Shown here in pieces: positions 8,321 to 18,040 of a stretch of 64,000 nucleotides of DNA (its first letter is position 1; every line of letters begins with the position of its first letter). Location of the stretch: positions 1 to 64,000 of the forward strand of contig CASDXF010000019.1 in the NCBI GenBank assembly GCA_949285075.1, written 5' to 3'. The translations under genes and the position numbers were made by a program. The notes below the pieces were generated by a model. That model saw only the letters and a list, made by a program, of their open reading frames with translations. It ran no database searches and was not told the origin of the DNA. Source of the DNA: an uncultured Bacteroides sp. GTDB lineage: Bacteria > Bacteroidota > Bacteroidia > Bacteroidales > Bacteroidaceae.

Positions 8321-8630
8321 TGGTGCGGAGGCGATGTAATCGGACGATGATCGCCTCGTGAACCGGCGGAATGTTGAACTTTAGAAAGAGAATAAGAAAC
8401 AGACAGTAAGGTAATTGAAATTGCGTAGGCCTTGTCGGGGCCGAAGCAAGACATATTAAGATAAACGGAGCGTTATGCTTATCTTGTGATTTGGAAACCT
8501 GAGAAATTTTCGGATTGATACAAGAAGATGGCATAGTGGTTCCTGCGCTATGGCGTGGGCTGCTATTATCCACACTTGTATCAAGGTTTTCTCAGGACCT
8601 CCAAATCAGACGTGGCATCGCAGTTCCACG
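8321..8630 (+). ncRNA. Highly structured RNA or long leader (unidentified, 6S-like rod)
   Basis: Four nested or consecutive stems can be seen. H1 is GAGGCGAT 8328-8335 with ATCGCCTC 8350-8357. H2 is TTGC plus GGCC (8421-8431) with GGCC plus GCAA (8439-8449). H3 is AAGATAA 8458-8464 with TTATCTT 8479-8485. H4 is a long rod: GATTTGG 8488-8494 with CCAAATC 8601-8607, CCTGAGAAA 8498-8506 with TTTCTCAGG 8588-8596, and TTGATACAAG 8515-8524 with CTTGTATCAA 8575-8584, closed by a 50-base apical loop. GCGATG (8331-8336) can instead pair with CATCGC (8616-8621), excluding H1. The rod recalls 6S RNA, but I cannot confirm a family. It may be a free RNA or the leader of the gene at 8690; no terminator separates them. 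Confidence 0.5.
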
Positions 8631-8689
8631 CTTCGTGCATTTAATAACCGCCCTTGTGGCAGCTGGAGGGCAAGAAAAAGTACAAACTC

Positions 8690-9388
8690 ATGAAAAGAGC
8701 ATTATTATTAGCCGTAACGTTATTCATGTTATCAGTGGCCATGTACGCCCAAGAGGACGTAACAAAATTTCTCGGTATTCCCGTTGACGGGAGTAAATCT
8801 GAAATGATACAGAAACTGAAAGAAAAGGGGTTTGTTCCTAGCCCTTTGAATAAGGACGTTCTTCAGGGAGAATTTAATGGGACAGAAGTTAATGTATATA
8901 TTGGGACAAACAACAATAAGGTGTGGCGTATTATGCTTTGTGATGCAAATTCAATAGATGTGGAAGATATCAGAATACGTTTTAATAAACTTTGTCAACA
9001 GTTTCAGAATAATAAGAAATATATACCAGCTCAACCTTTTTCGGAACAGATTATATCTGATGAAGAAAATATTCCGTACGAAATGACTGTTAATCATAAA
9101 CGGTATGATGCGGCTTATCTTCAAATACCTGAGGCTATGAGAGACACTACTGCTATGTTCAAAGAGATGTTACCTATTCTCCTTGAGAAATACACTGTGA
9201 AGCAGCTTACTAATCCCACAGAAGAAATAAAGAAAGAAATGATGAATGAGATGGCTACACATTTAATGGATTTATGTTTTATGAACCGTGTTTGGTTTAT
9301 GATTAGTGAGAGTGAACCTTATGGGAAATATTATATTACTATGTTTTATGATAATGAGTACAACCGGGCGGACGGCGAGGACTTATAA
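8690..9388 (+). CDS. Exported protein of unknown function
   Basis: A 232-residue protein with a clear signal peptide, MKRALLLAVTLFMLSVAMYA, then QEDVTKFLGIPVDG. I chose the ATG at 8690 rather than an upstream in-frame ATG because only this one gives a signal peptide. The segment FLGIPVDGSKSEMIQKLKEKG resembles a conserved hypothetical family common in Bacteroidales, usually one per small exported protein. No catalytic motif is visible. It lies 60 bases past the structured RNA at 8321-8630, which may regulate it. Its AT-rich codon use differs from nearby housekeeping genes. Confidence 0.75.
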   Translation: MKRALLLAVTLFMLSVAMYAQEDVTKFLGIPVDGSKSEMIQKLKEKGFVPSPLNKDVLQGEFNGTEVNVYIGTNNNKVWRIMLCDANSIDVEDIRIRFNKLCQQFQNNKKYIPAQPFSEQIISDEENIPYEMTVNHKRYDAAYLQIPEAMRDTTAMFKEMLPILLEKYTVKQLTNPTEEIKKEMMNEMATHLMDLCFMNRVWFMISESEPYGKYYITMFYDNEYNRADGEDL

Positions 9389-9443
9389 GAAAGAGAACTG
9401 ACTAATTAGCCCTGAGTATATTGTCTCGGAAGGAAACGAGATA

Positions 9444-9506
9444 AACGCCCTTCCCATTCCTTGCGTCGTCCTTAGCGAATGAGGTCGTGGGAGTGGGAGG
9501 GGCGTT
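9444..9506 (+). terminator. Large stem-loop after exported protein gene
   Basis: AACGCCCTTCCCATTCC (9444-9460) pairs with GGAGTGGGAGGGGCGTT (9490-9506) apart from G-U pairs, around a 29-base loop. A smaller hairpin, TCTCG/CGAGA, lies just upstream. There is no U-tract, so terminator function is likely but not certain. Confidence 0.55.
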
Positions 9507-9586
9507 ATGATTAAGGAACAGCTAACTGTTGTTGTCTGGCAGAAGTGGTATTGTCTACGCTGTAAACATAGGTTTTAGTCGATAAA

Positions 9587-9618
9587 CTTGTTCTCTTCGT
9601 GTGTTTTTTTTATATTTG
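9587..9618 (+). promoter_or_regulatory. Promoter of the exported repeat protein gene
   Basis: CTTG at 9587-9590, 20 bases, then TATATTTG at 9611-9618: one mismatch from the Bacteroidales -33/-7 pair at a normal spacing. Start near 9624, 42 bases before the ATG. Confidence 0.7.
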
Positions 9619-9665
9619 CGTAGAGCTAATTTAAGACCTTAAAGGATTCCTTAATCTGATAAAAT

Positions 9666-10508
9666 ATGCGTAGATTATTTGTTTTCCTCTTCCTTTTCTG
9701 CGCCACGTTCTCTATGGCTCAGGTAGACCTCACGGTCCTGCCGAAGGCGGAGCGTGACAGTGCGTTAGTCGCAATAGTACAAGGCTTAATCCTTCAAAAA
9801 TTCCCTGAAATATATCGCAAGGATATATATCCCGTCATTTCAGAATCGTATGCTAACAAGGGGATGGAGTGGATATACGATGATGGTTTGTCTGAGAAAT
9901 ATTATAAGTATCCGGACTATGTAAAGTCGGGAGACGTGTGTTATAATGTCCAGTTTTATTATAAGTACTGGCAAGAAGAAGATTTGAGGACTCCTTGCAT
10001 AACTTCGGCAACGGTGATTGGAAAAACTGGAGATATTAAAAATATTACCTTATATCATTCAGAATCGGAAAGGCTTTATTATTGGTGGGGAGACTTAATG
10101 CAAATCCCGGATACTTCGGCAGCAAAGCGTCGTCTTTCTGGTATGTCTCGTACAGAGCGTGATAGTATTCTGACTGACATTGCCCGGGAGACGGTCCGGC
10201 GACATTGGCCTGAACTAGATAGAGAAAATGTTCTGCCTTCCATCAGGGTATGTGACTTTTCTATACTACGTTTGGGTTGGGTAAATGAGGATTCTTCTAT
10301 ACCTGATTATGTTAATCCGGCGGACATCTATTATGTCGTGACATTCTACTATAAGGATTGGAAGAAAGAAAAGGGGAAGAAGAAATTCTTTCAAGGGGCG
10401 ATGACAGCGTCAGTCTACATTATTGAAAAGACCCGTGAAGCCTATAAAATTGAGTCGGGAGCTTCCGAAGGCGACCGTTGGCGCTATCTGTTGAAACCGG
10501 AACATTAG
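9666..10508 (+). CDS. Exported protein with internal duplication, unknown function
   Basis: A 280-residue protein with signal peptide MRRLFVFLFLFCATFSMA. The mature part is two copies of one roughly 115-residue unit. Copy 1 runs from LPKAERDSALVAIVQGLI through FPEIYRKDIYPVISES to PDYVKSGDVCYNVQFYYKYW. Copy 2 runs from MSRTERDSILTDIARETV through WPELDRENVLPSIRV to PDYVNPADIYYVVTFYYKDW. Each copy ends in a predicted beta-rich segment with a Ser/Ala-Thr-Val stretch. No known domain is recognised. Tandem duplication suggests a binding or structural role rather than a single active site, but that is inference. Confidence 0.75.
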   Translation: MRRLFVFLFLFCATFSMAQVDLTVLPKAERDSALVAIVQGLILQKFPEIYRKDIYPVISESYANKGMEWIYDDGLSEKYYKYPDYVKSGDVCYNVQFYYKYWQEEDLRTPCITSATVIGKTGDIKNITLYHSESERLYYWWGDLMQIPDTSAAKRRLSGMSRTERDSILTDIARETVRRHWPELDRENVLPSIRVCDFSILRLGWVNEDSSIPDYVNPADIYYVVTFYYKDWKKEKGKKKFFQGAMTASVYIIEKTREAYKIESGASEGDRWRYLLKPEH

Positions 10509-10599
10509 GGCGTCTCTAAGAAAGGTGGGGGCGCTTTGGGAGGCGATTATAAGTGAAGTATTTAGGCTGGCGTTTTTTCGTCGGAGAAATAGAAAAGAT

Positions 10600-10634
10600 C
10601 GAGGCGGTCGATTCGATAAGAATCGGCCGCCTCG
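10600..10634. terminator. Terminator between nuoN (-) and exported protein gene (+)
   Basis: CGAGGCGGTCGATTC (10600-10614) pairs with GAATCGGCCGCCTCG (10620-10634) with one G-U pair and a 5-base loop. On the minus strand it is followed by TCTTTTCTATTTCT, so it fits best as the end of the nuo operon. It may also stop readthrough from 9666-10508. Confidence 0.8.
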
Positions 10635-10659
10635 CCTGCTATTATTCTTTCGATTTGGA

Positions 10660-12099
10660 TTATAGTCCGAACGAAAGCTTGTCTATAGATTGGTAAACTA
10701 CGCTCGCTATACCCAATCCGATGATACCGAGCGTACAGAGGGCAAGTCCTACTTTAGTATACGCGTCGCTGCGGAAAGTCGGAATCGGATTGTCGGAAGG
10801 CAGAATGTACATGGCCTTCACTACCAACAGGTAGTAATAGAGTGAGATTACCGTATTGACCAACGCGATGAACACCAACAGATGGAATCCCGCCTCGAAA
10901 GCCGCCATGAAAATGAAGAACTTCGAGAAGAAGCCGGCGAACGGAGGAATTCCCGCTAGCGAGAAGAGCGCAAGCGTCATGAGAAACGCTATTTTCGGGT
11001 TCGTTTTATAGAGTCCCCTGTAATCCTCCAACGTAACCTTTCCGCTGCGCAATGACACGATGGTGATGACGGCGAATACGCCCAGATTGGCCACGGCGTA
11101 CACCAATACGTAGTAAACTAACGAGGTCATGCCTTCGGGTGAGCCTCCGATAACGCCTAGCATGATGTATCCCGCCTGAGAAATGCTGGAGAATGCCATC
11201 AGTCGGGTAATGTTCTGTTGACGCACGGCAAAGATGTTGGCCACCGTAATGGTGATGATGGTTATCCAGAAGAGTACCTCTTGCCAGTCCTCAATCATCG
11301 GCGCGAACACCTTGATTAAGATGGTAAGCAGAACAAAAGCCGCTGACCCTTTAGATACGACACTAAGGTAGGCCGTCACAGAACTGGGTGCGCCCTCGTA
11401 AACGTCGGCCGTCCACAAGTGGAAGGGTACGAGCGAGAGCTTGAACGCCATTCCGGAGAAGAAGAACACGAAAGCCATGATTTGCAACATGTTCCCGTCG
11501 ATGAGGTTAGGCATATCATCGAAATAGAGTGTCCCTGTCGTTCCGTAAATCAGCGATAGCCCGAACAGTAACAGTGCGCTTGAGAAGAGTGCCGTCAAGA
11601 TGTACTTGGCTCCGGCCTCGGCTGAGTTGTGACGGTATTTGTCGAAGGCGATGAGCGCCGCCATCGGTATGGAGGCGGTTTCCAGTCCGATGAAGAACAT
11701 CAGGAAATGTCCTGACGAAATCATGAAATACATACCTAACAGCGTGGATAACGTCAATACGTAAAATTCGCCTTGCTTGAATGACGTGTCCTCACGCTTC
11801 AGCCATTCGTGCGCCATGAGGAATACGATTATCGTTCCTATGTTCAGCACAGACTTAATGACCGTATGCATCGGCACGTAATGGTACATGCCTCCGAAGC
11901 AGTCGGCAGCCGTACCCGGTATAAAATTGATTGCCGTATGAATGAGCATCAATGCGACAGGGAGCACGGTATTCAGCCGTGCTTTCCCGTCTTTCTGGTG
12001 AGCGTCCGGGCTCATAAAGAGGTCTGCCAAGAATAAAATCAGTATGACAGCAATGAGCGACAGCTCCTCTCGCATATATATAAACTGTGAATAATCCAT
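10660..12099 (-). CDS. nuoN: NADH-quinone oxidoreductase subunit N
   Basis: A 479-residue antiporter-like membrane subunit of complex I, with about 14 hydrophobic helices. Family motifs are [25 protein letters not shown] (residues about 225-245, with the Lys and His of the proton path) and [11 protein letters not shown] near 300. It is the last gene of the nuoA-N operon, 30 bases after nuoM, and is followed by the terminator at 10600-10634. It contributes one of the three proton-pumping channels in the membrane arm. Confidence 0.96.
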   Translation of the reverse strand: MDYSQFIYMREELSLIAVILILFLADLFMSPDAHQKDGKARLNTVLPVALMLIHTAINFIPGTAADCFGGMYHYVPMHTVIKSVLNIGTIIVFLMAHEWLKREDTSFKQGEFYVLTLSTLLGMYFMISSGHFLMFFIGLETASIPMAALIAFDKYRHNSAEAGAKYILTALFSSALLLFGLSLIYGTTGTLYFDDMPNLIDGNMLQIMAFVFFFSGMAFKLSLVPFHLWTADVYEGAPSSVTAYLSVVSKGSAAFVLLTILIKVFAPMIEDWQEVLFWITIITITVANIFAVRQQNITRLMAFSSISQAGYIMLGVIGGSPEGMTSLVYYVLVYAVANLGVFAVITIVSLRSGKVTLEDYRGLYKTNPKIAFLMTLALFSLAGIPPFAGFFSKFFIFMAAFEAGFHLLVFIALVNTVISLYYYLLVVKAMYILPSDNPIPTFRSDAYTKVGLALCTLGIIGLGIASVVYQSIDKLSFGL

Positions 12100-12129
12100 T
12101 GTCTTAATCTGTATATGTTGAATTGTGAG

Positions 12130-13614
12130 TTACGGAATCATTTGTGAAACTATGGGCAGTACGCTGTCGCTTATCATGTGGCTTACCCAGAATGGGGCCA
12201 TACCCAATCCCGCTACGCATACGATAAGGCAAATGACGGCTACACGCTCGTCCCATGTCGCGTCGGTCAGCTCAAGGTGGTGCTTGTTTGTACATGTGCC
12301 GTACAGTATTTTACCCACTAAGCGGAGGATATAAACCGCCGTAATTACGATAGACGAACAAGCGATGATAGTTAGTGTGCGATGGAACACGTCCGCATTC
12401 TGGAAAGAACCTACGAAAATAGTCATTTCCGCAATGAAACCACTTAGTCCCGGAAGTCCTAGATTGGCGAGACCGGCAATCACGTAACATACGCTCAGGA
12501 AAGGCATGATTTTCATTAGTCCGGATAATTCTCGAACGTCCCGGGTATGCGTACGACCATAAATCATACCAATTAATGCGAAGAATAATGCCGTCATCAA
12601 TCCGTGTGATAACATCTGAAGGATAGCGCCGGTTGCCGCGGTCTGATTAATCATCAGAATAGCGAAAAGCACCAGTCCGCAGTGGGACACGGAAGAGTAG
12701 GCGTTGATGTATTTCAAGTCCGTCTGTACGCAAGCGGAGAATGCGCCGTATACGACAGAGATTCCGGTCAAAATCAAGAATATCCATGATAGCTCATTTG
12801 CGGCTTCCGGCATTAGGTACATGGCGATGCGGAAACAGCCGTAGCCTCCCAATTTCATCAACACTCCGGCGTGTAGCATGGAAACGGCTGTCGGTGCGGA
12901 TGCGTGACCGTCAGGGCTCCATGTATGGAAAGGAAATAAAGCTCCTAGTACGCCAAAGCCGAGAAAGGTCAGAGGGAACCAGATACACTGTTGTGAGAAT
13001 GGAATGTTATGTAGCTGAGCGATTTCGAGAATATTCATGGTCGAAGCTCCCGAACCGAAATAGATGCCGAGAATGCCAATTAGCAAAAATGCGGAACCTC
13101 CCATTAACATCAATGTCAGCTTCATGGCGGAATATTCCTTATGGCCGGAGCCCCAGACTCCAATCAATAGATACATCGGAATCAAGGCTATTTCGTAGAA
13201 CATGAACATGGTAAACATGTCAACTGTTATGAAGAAGCCGAATACTCCCATAGACAACAAGGTGAACCAAAGGAAATATTCCTTAGTCAGAGGTTGTAAA
13301 CGCCATGAAGCGAATGTTCCGGTAAATACGATAATGGCTGACAAGAGCAGCATGGCTACCGAGATGCCGTCTACGCCTACCGAATAGGCGATATTGAGAG
13401 GAGCATACCATACGGTGTCTGCCCGGAATAACATTTCAGCGGTATTCCCCGCATTTCGTTCTCCTAAATACATGAAAGTGAGTACAATGGAGGCAATCAA
13501 CAATGCCGATGATCCTGTAACCATCACTCCCCGAATCGCTTTAATTCCCCGGGCCGCCCAAAGTCCGGCAAGCATCAACAGGGGAATAAGTACGAAGATT
13601 GATAAAAAATTCAT
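12130..13614 (-). CDS. nuoM: NADH-quinone oxidoreductase subunit M
   Basis: A 494-residue antiporter-like subunit of the complex I membrane arm. Visible signatures are FYEIALIPMYLLIGVWG near residue 142, GALFPFHTWSPDGHASAPT near 225-243, and SSVSHCGLVLFA near 305, which carry the conserved Glu, Lys and His of the proton channel. It sits between nuoL and nuoN with gaps of about 30 bases, in the usual order. Length is normal. Confidence 0.96.
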   Translation of the reverse strand: MNFLSIFVLIPLLMLAGLWAARGIKAIRGVMVTGSSALLIASIVLTFMYLGERNAGNTAEMLFRADTVWYAPLNIAYSVGVDGISVAMLLLSAIIVFTGTFASWRLQPLTKEYFLWFTLLSMGVFGFFITVDMFTMFMFYEIALIPMYLLIGVWGSGHKEYSAMKLTLMLMGGSAFLLIGILGIYFGSGASTMNILEIAQLHNIPFSQQCIWFPLTFLGFGVLGALFPFHTWSPDGHASAPTAVSMLHAGVLMKLGGYGCFRIAMYLMPEAANELSWIFLILTGISVVYGAFSACVQTDLKYINAYSSVSHCGLVLFAILMINQTAATGAILQMLSHGLMTALFFALIGMIYGRTHTRDVRELSGLMKIMPFLSVCYVIAGLANLGLPGLSGFIAEMTIFVGSFQNADVFHRTLTIIACSSIVITAVYILRLVGKILYGTCTNKHHLELTDATWDERVAVICLIVCVAGLGMAPFWVSHMISDSVLPIVSQMIP

Positions 13615-13642
13615 TTGTATATTATGAATTATGGGTTATTAA

Positions 13643-15535
13643 TTATAATATTAACAGTAAAATAAGCGCTAGCGCTCCGCAAAGGAATACGTAAGCGTAC
13701 TGTTGTACCTGACCACTTTGAAGACCGCGGATTTCATCGCTCGTAGTATTGGTAGCCCATGCTAGGAAGTTGAAGAATCCGTCTACGACATGACGGTCCC
13801 ACCATGCGATGGGGGTAGATATACAGCGGAAGATAATCTTATGAGTGATAAACTGGTATATCTCGTCTATGTAGAAACGGTGATAGGCAGCCTTGTACAA
13901 TGTTTTGAACTGGCGGGCCAATTTGTCGGCGACCGGTTGCTTGTCCTTCTTATATATCCAAGTAGCGATGGCGATGGAAATAATAGCGATGACTACGCTC
14001 GTAATAGCGACAGACGGTTCCAAATGGATAGAATAAGATTCGCCGTTTGAACTGATGAAATGTCCGAAAGGAATAAATCCGGCTACACACGTAACGACAG
14101 CTAGGAACATGAGGGGGAAACTCATGGATAGCGGACTTTCGTGAGGCGTATGCGCAGCGTGCAACTCCTTGTTCTCCTTACCCCAGAAGATTCCATAGTA
14201 AAGCCGGAACATATAGAAGGCGGTCATAGCCGCTATAATGGTCATAATCCAACCCATTGCAGAATTGTACTGGAAGCAAGCGGCCAGAATCTCATCTTTC
14301 GAGAAGAATCCGGAGAAAGGAGGTATACCGGCAATGGCAAGGCACGCTATCAGGAACGTCCAATGGGTAATAGGCATATATTTGCGCAAGCCTCCCATAG
14401 CGGACATCTCATTGGAGTGTACCGCATGAATAATGCTACCCGCACCTAAGAAAAGGAGCGCCTTAAACATGGCGTGCGTAAACAAGTGGAACATGGAAGC
14501 CATATATCCTAAGCCGCCATGATGAGGATCCATTGCGGTACATACTCCCAAAGCAACCATCATAAAGCCGATTTGAGAGATGGTAGAAAACGCCAATACA
14601 CGTTTAATATCTGATTGTACGCACGCTACACTGGCGGCATAAAAGGCCGTGAAAGCGCCTACCCATGCGACCATGTGTAGTGTGTTGGGAGCGTATTCAA
14701 TAAATAGCGGGAACATACGGGCTACCAAGTAAACGCCGGCTACGACCATCGTCGCCGCATGAATCAATGCGCTGACCGGAGTAGGGCCTTCCATTGCGTC
14801 CGGTAACCAGATGTGCAAGGGGAACATGGCGCTTTTTCCTGCTCCTCCGACGAACATTAACCCTAGCGCTAAGGGAAGCATAGCGGCCCCACCACTGATG
14901 AGGGTAGCGTTTTCTGGATTGAGGAAGCTGAAAGTTCCACAATAATATCCATAAATCAAGATACCGATGAGAAATCCTAAGTCCGCAAAACGGGTTACGA
15001 TAAACGCTTTCTTTGAAGCAGCTATGGCCGAAGGCTTCGTATAATAGAAGCCAATCAACAGATAGGAGCTTACACCTACTAATTCCCAGAACAGATACAT
15101 TTGGAATATATTAGTTGCCACAACTAGTCCGAGCATGGACATGGTGAATAGTGACAGGAAAGCGTAATATCGTTGAAATCCCACTTCGCCTTTCATATAA
15201 CCGAAAGAGTAGATATGAACCATCAGCGATACGGTGGAAATGACGATCAGCATCATTACTGATATCGGATCGAGCAGTATTCCTAAATCAAAATGCAAAG
15301 TCTCGGTGAAAGGAAGCCACGTAAAATTATAGGGTATTAACGTAGCGAACGTTCCGTCTTCCATACGTGGGGCTGAGAAGTATTGAAATGCCGTAGTATA
15401 CGACAATATCGCTACTACAGCCAATACTAATGTACCAATAGTTCCCGCTGTCTTATGTGACATCCATTTACCTCCGATTCCTAGAATCAGGAAAGAGAGG
15501 AGTGGAAGAAGGAGTATTAGAATTGTTAGTTCCAT
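13643..15535 (-). CDS. nuoL: NADH-quinone oxidoreductase subunit L
   Basis: A 630-residue subunit, the largest and most distal of the membrane arm. The core antiporter fold shows LFWELVGVSSYLLIGFYY (about 148-165), GKSAMFPLHIWLPDAMEGPT (about 232-251) and FSTISQIGFMMVALG (about 320). The C-terminal 130 residues should contain the long lateral helix and its anchor that run along NuoM and NuoN. It is 28 bases from nuoM and 18 from nuoK. Confidence 0.97.
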   Translation of the reverse strand: MELTILILLLPLLSFLILGIGGKWMSHKTAGTIGTLVLAVVAILSYTTAFQYFSAPRMEDGTFATLIPYNFTWLPFTETLHFDLGILLDPISVMMLIVISTVSLMVHIYSFGYMKGEVGFQRYYAFLSLFTMSMLGLVVATNIFQMYLFWELVGVSSYLLIGFYYTKPSAIAASKKAFIVTRFADLGFLIGILIYGYYCGTFSFLNPENATLISGGAAMLPLALGLMFVGGAGKSAMFPLHIWLPDAMEGPTPVSALIHAATMVVAGVYLVARMFPLFIEYAPNTLHMVAWVGAFTAFYAASVACVQSDIKRVLAFSTISQIGFMMVALGVCTAMDPHHGGLGYMASMFHLFTHAMFKALLFLGAGSIIHAVHSNEMSAMGGLRKYMPITHWTFLIACLAIAGIPPFSGFFSKDEILAACFQYNSAMGWIMTIIAAMTAFYMFRLYYGIFWGKENKELHAAHTPHESPLSMSFPLMFLAVVTCVAGFIPFGHFISSNGESYSIHLEPSVAITSVVIAIISIAIATWIYKKDKQPVADKLARQFKTLYKAAYHRFYIDEIYQFITHKIIFRCISTPIAWWDRHVVDGFFNFLAWATNTTSDEIRGLQSGQVQQYAYVFLCGALALILLLIL

Positions 15536-15553
15536 ACAAGTTATTTTATTAAT

Positions 15554-15862
15554 TTAGTATTTCAATTCATCTAAGTTACGCACTTGGATGCTTCGTAAGT
15601 TACGATAAATATTAATCATAATCGCAATGGCTATTGCGGTTTCCGCTGCCGATATACAGATAGAGAACAAGGCGAAGAAGTGACCTTCCATTCCTTCCGG
15701 AAACAAGAAACGATTGAATACGGCAAAGTTTATGTCTGTTGCGTTTAGCATAAGCTCAATCGAAATCAGAATCGCCAGAGTGTTCCGTCGAGTAAAGAAT
15801 CCATAAATCCCGGCAAACATCATGATAGTGGATACTATCAGATAATATTCCATATGTATCAT
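15554..15862 (-). CDS. nuoK: NADH-quinone oxidoreductase subunit K
   Basis: A 102-residue subunit with three helices, the normal length. The conserved buried Glu appears in ISIELMLNATDINF, and a second acidic residue in ISAAETAIAIAIMI. NuoK forms part of the E-channel coupling quinone reduction to proton pumping. Two in-frame Met codons precede EYYLIVST; I keep the first (MIHMEYY). It lies 31 bases downstream of nuoJ. Confidence 0.95.
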   Translation of the reverse strand: MIHMEYYLIVSTIMMFAGIYGFFTRRNTLAILISIELMLNATDINFAVFNRFLFPEGMEGHFFALFSICISAAETAIAIAIMINIYRNLRSIQVRNLDELKY

Positions 15863-15893
15863 ATTACCTTATTTTTTAGAATTAAACTCTATA

Positions 15894-16406
15894 TTACCTT
15901 TTGCGGGCTATCAGAATGCCGCCGATAATACATGCTAATAGTAATACACTGACCGCTTCGAATGGAAGTATGTAACCGTACTTGTCACTGCTGAGCAGCA
16001 TATTGCCAATAGTATGCATATCCACTTCTTTTGATATCAATTCTCCTGTTTGCAGAAACTTATGTTTCAGCACGATGAATAATACGATTGCCGCGCCCAC
16101 AATTGTAGTAAGCAGTGCGGCAAAGAATTTGCTTCGTTTGGCCTTTTCTGCACGATCACCTTCTCCACTTGTCAGTAAAATGGAGAATACATAAAGTACA
16201 ACAATGCCGCCTGCATAAACCATAATCTGCACAGATCCCAAGAATGTATAATCTAACAGAAAATAGATGCCTGCCGTACCGAATAGGCAAAATAGCAAAT
16301 AAGTCGCCGAGCGTACAATACGTTGGGTGGTCACTGTCATAATAGATGTCGCAATAATGAATATTGCTAAAAAGTAGAATACTACTGTTTCAAGTGTTGC
16401 TCCCAT
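15894..16406 (-). CDS. nuoJ: NADH-quinone oxidoreductase subunit J
   Basis: A 170-residue membrane subunit with five predicted helices. The conserved third helix, with its family pi-bulge, corresponds to FLGSVQIMVYAGGIVVLYVF. The protein ends in IARKR. It starts two bases after the nuoI stop codon, so translation is probably coupled. NuoJ helps form the hinge at the base of the membrane arm. Confidence 0.95.
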   Translation of the reverse strand: MGATLETVVFYFLAIFIIATSIMTVTTQRIVRSATYLLFCLFGTAGIYFLLDYTFLGSVQIMVYAGGIVVLYVFSILLTSGEGDRAEKAKRSKFFAALLTTIVGAAIVLFIVLKHKFLQTGELISKEVDMHTIGNMLLSSDKYGYILPFEAVSVLLLACIIGGILIARKR

Positions 16407-16408
16407 AT

Positions 16409-16888
16409 TTAAACTTCTTTTTTCTTTTCCATTACTTTACTGCCTTCGTGGTTCAGTTGAAGGATAAGTTTCGTTCGATCGAATACGGCATGTTCGAAGT
16501 TCTGGTCAAACGTGATGGCGTCATGAGGACATGCGTTGACGCAAAGTTGGCAAAATATGCATGAACCAAGATTGTATTCATATTTTGCTAAGATTTTCTT
16601 CTTTTTGCCATCTTCTGTCGTAATCGTTTCGCTCGTCACTTTTATAGTATCATTCGGGCAAGCGGTCTGGCACAATCCACATGCGATGCAGCGGTGTTCG
16701 TTGTTTTCATTATGAATCATGACCAGTGTACCGCGAAAACGGTCGAACATTTTCAGCTCTTTCCGGTTTTCAGGATATTGTTCCGTAATTTTGGGAGTGA
16801 AGAACTCTCTCATGGTAGTCTTCAACCCAATGCATAAACTACGGACTCCCTTGAAAAAACCTCCGAAATATGTCTCTTTATTTTCCAT
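16409..16888 (-). CDS. nuoI: NADH-quinone oxidoreductase subunit I (two 4Fe-4S)
   Basis: A 159-residue ferredoxin-like subunit of the peripheral arm. Two cluster motifs are plain, CIACGLCQTACPNDTI (about residues 67-82) and CIFCQLCVNACPHDAI (about 112-127), which bind clusters N6a and N6b. These pass electrons to N2 in NuoB. It lies between nuoH and nuoJ. The N-terminal amphipathic segment fits membrane contact. Confidence 0.97.
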   Translation of the reverse strand: MENKETYFGGFFKGVRSLCIGLKTTMREFFTPKITEQYPENRKELKMFDRFRGTLVMIHNENNEHRCIACGLCQTACPNDTIKVTSETITTEDGKKKKILAKYEYNLGSCIFCQLCVNACPHDAITFDQNFEHAVFDRTKLILQLNHEGSKVMEKKKEV

Positions 16889-16920
16889 TATTCATTTTTC
16901 GTTTTTAATTCGTCTCAATG

Positions 16921-17997
16921 TTAAAAGTGCAATCCGAGCGCAACCAATATTGCCATAAGCAATAAGTTGACCATGGAAATAGGAATAAGATATTTCCATT
17001 CCAGTTTTAATATTTGGTCTATGCGTAAACGGGGGAAAGTCCAGCGCATCCACATCATAAGGAATACAACGAAGAACGCTTTTAAGAAGAACCAAATAAA
17101 GCCCGGTATATAGTCCATGATTGCGTTAAAGCCATCTAAGCCGGGAATGTGCAATGGCATCCATCCGCCGAGGAAGACGGTAGCGGCTATTCCGGAAACG
17201 ATGAATAGGTTAAGATATTCAGCTAAATAGAAGAATCCAAAGTGCATACCGGAATATTCTGTATGGTATCCGGCTGTAAGTTCACTTTCCGCTTCCGGAA
17301 GGTCGAAAGGACCACGGTTACATTCCGCGTTTCCCGCAATCAAATAGACGATGAATGCGATAATGGCGGGTATATGCCCTTTAAAGATGTACCATCCGTT
17401 GGCTTGGCTCTCTACTATTTCTGAGATTTGCATCGTCCCAGTCAGTATTATCATTGTCATGATGCTCATTCCTACAGATAGTTCATAACTGATAATTTGG
17501 GCTCCGCTTCTCATGGCTCCGATGAGAGAAAACTTATTGTTGCTTCCCCAACCGGCCAACAGAATACCAACGACTCCAATACTAGATGCCGCTAGTAGGA
17601 AAAACATACCTACATTAAAATCTAGAATTCCCGCTCCTTTGTTATAAGGTAAGCATGAGAATGTTAAGAAGGAGGCGATTAGGACTAGAAACGGCGCTAA
17701 GTTATAAAGAAAGCGGTCGGTGTTTTTAGGAGTAAAGATTTCCTTTGTCAACATTTTAAGTACGTCACAAATCACCTGAATAGACCCCCATTTACCGACA
17801 CGGTTAGGCCCAAGACGGCATTGGAAAAAACCACAAACTTTACGTTCCATGTAGATTAGTATGATGGCTAGAATAGCGTATAATAGCACGATACATACTC
17901 CTACGACTACACATTCGATGAAGATGGCCAGTTTTTCGGGCATAACGGACAACAGCATCTCGTGTATCCAATTTGTTATAATACTAAAATCAAACAC
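16921..17997 (-). CDS. nuoH: NADH-quinone oxidoreductase subunit H
   Basis: A 358-residue membrane subunit with eight or nine helices that lines the quinone chamber. Family landmarks are [18 protein letters not shown] (about 51-68), the acidic loop [20 protein letters not shown] (about 228-247), and [19 protein letters not shown] near the C terminus. Length is normal for the Bacteroidota version. It lies 43 bases after nuoCD. Confidence 0.97.
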   Translation of the reverse strand: MFDFSIITNWIHEMLLSVMPEKLAIFIECVVVGVCIVLLYAILAIILIYMERKVCGFFQCRLGPNRVGKWGSIQVICDVLKMLTKEIFTPKNTDRFLYNLAPFLVLIASFLTFSCLPYNKGAGILDFNVGMFFLLAASSIGVVGILLAGWGSNNKFSLIGAMRSGAQIISYELSVGMSIMTMIILTGTMQISEIVESQANGWYIFKGHIPAIIAFIVYLIAGNAECNRGPFDLPEAESELTAGYHTEYSGMHFGFFYLAEYLNLFIVSGIAATVFLGGWMPLHIPGLDGFNAIMDYIPGFIWFFLKAFFVVFLMMWMRWTFPRLRIDQILKLEWKYLIPISMVNLLLMAILVALGLHF

Positions 17998-18040
17998 AAT
18001 TTCTAAAGTTTAATGATGAACGAATATTAAAGCCTTAAAA

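Noticed and set aside
8515..8787. Plus-strand ORF inside the structured RNA region
   Set aside because: It runs through base-paired stems and overlaps the signal-peptide start of the gene at 8690 in a different frame.
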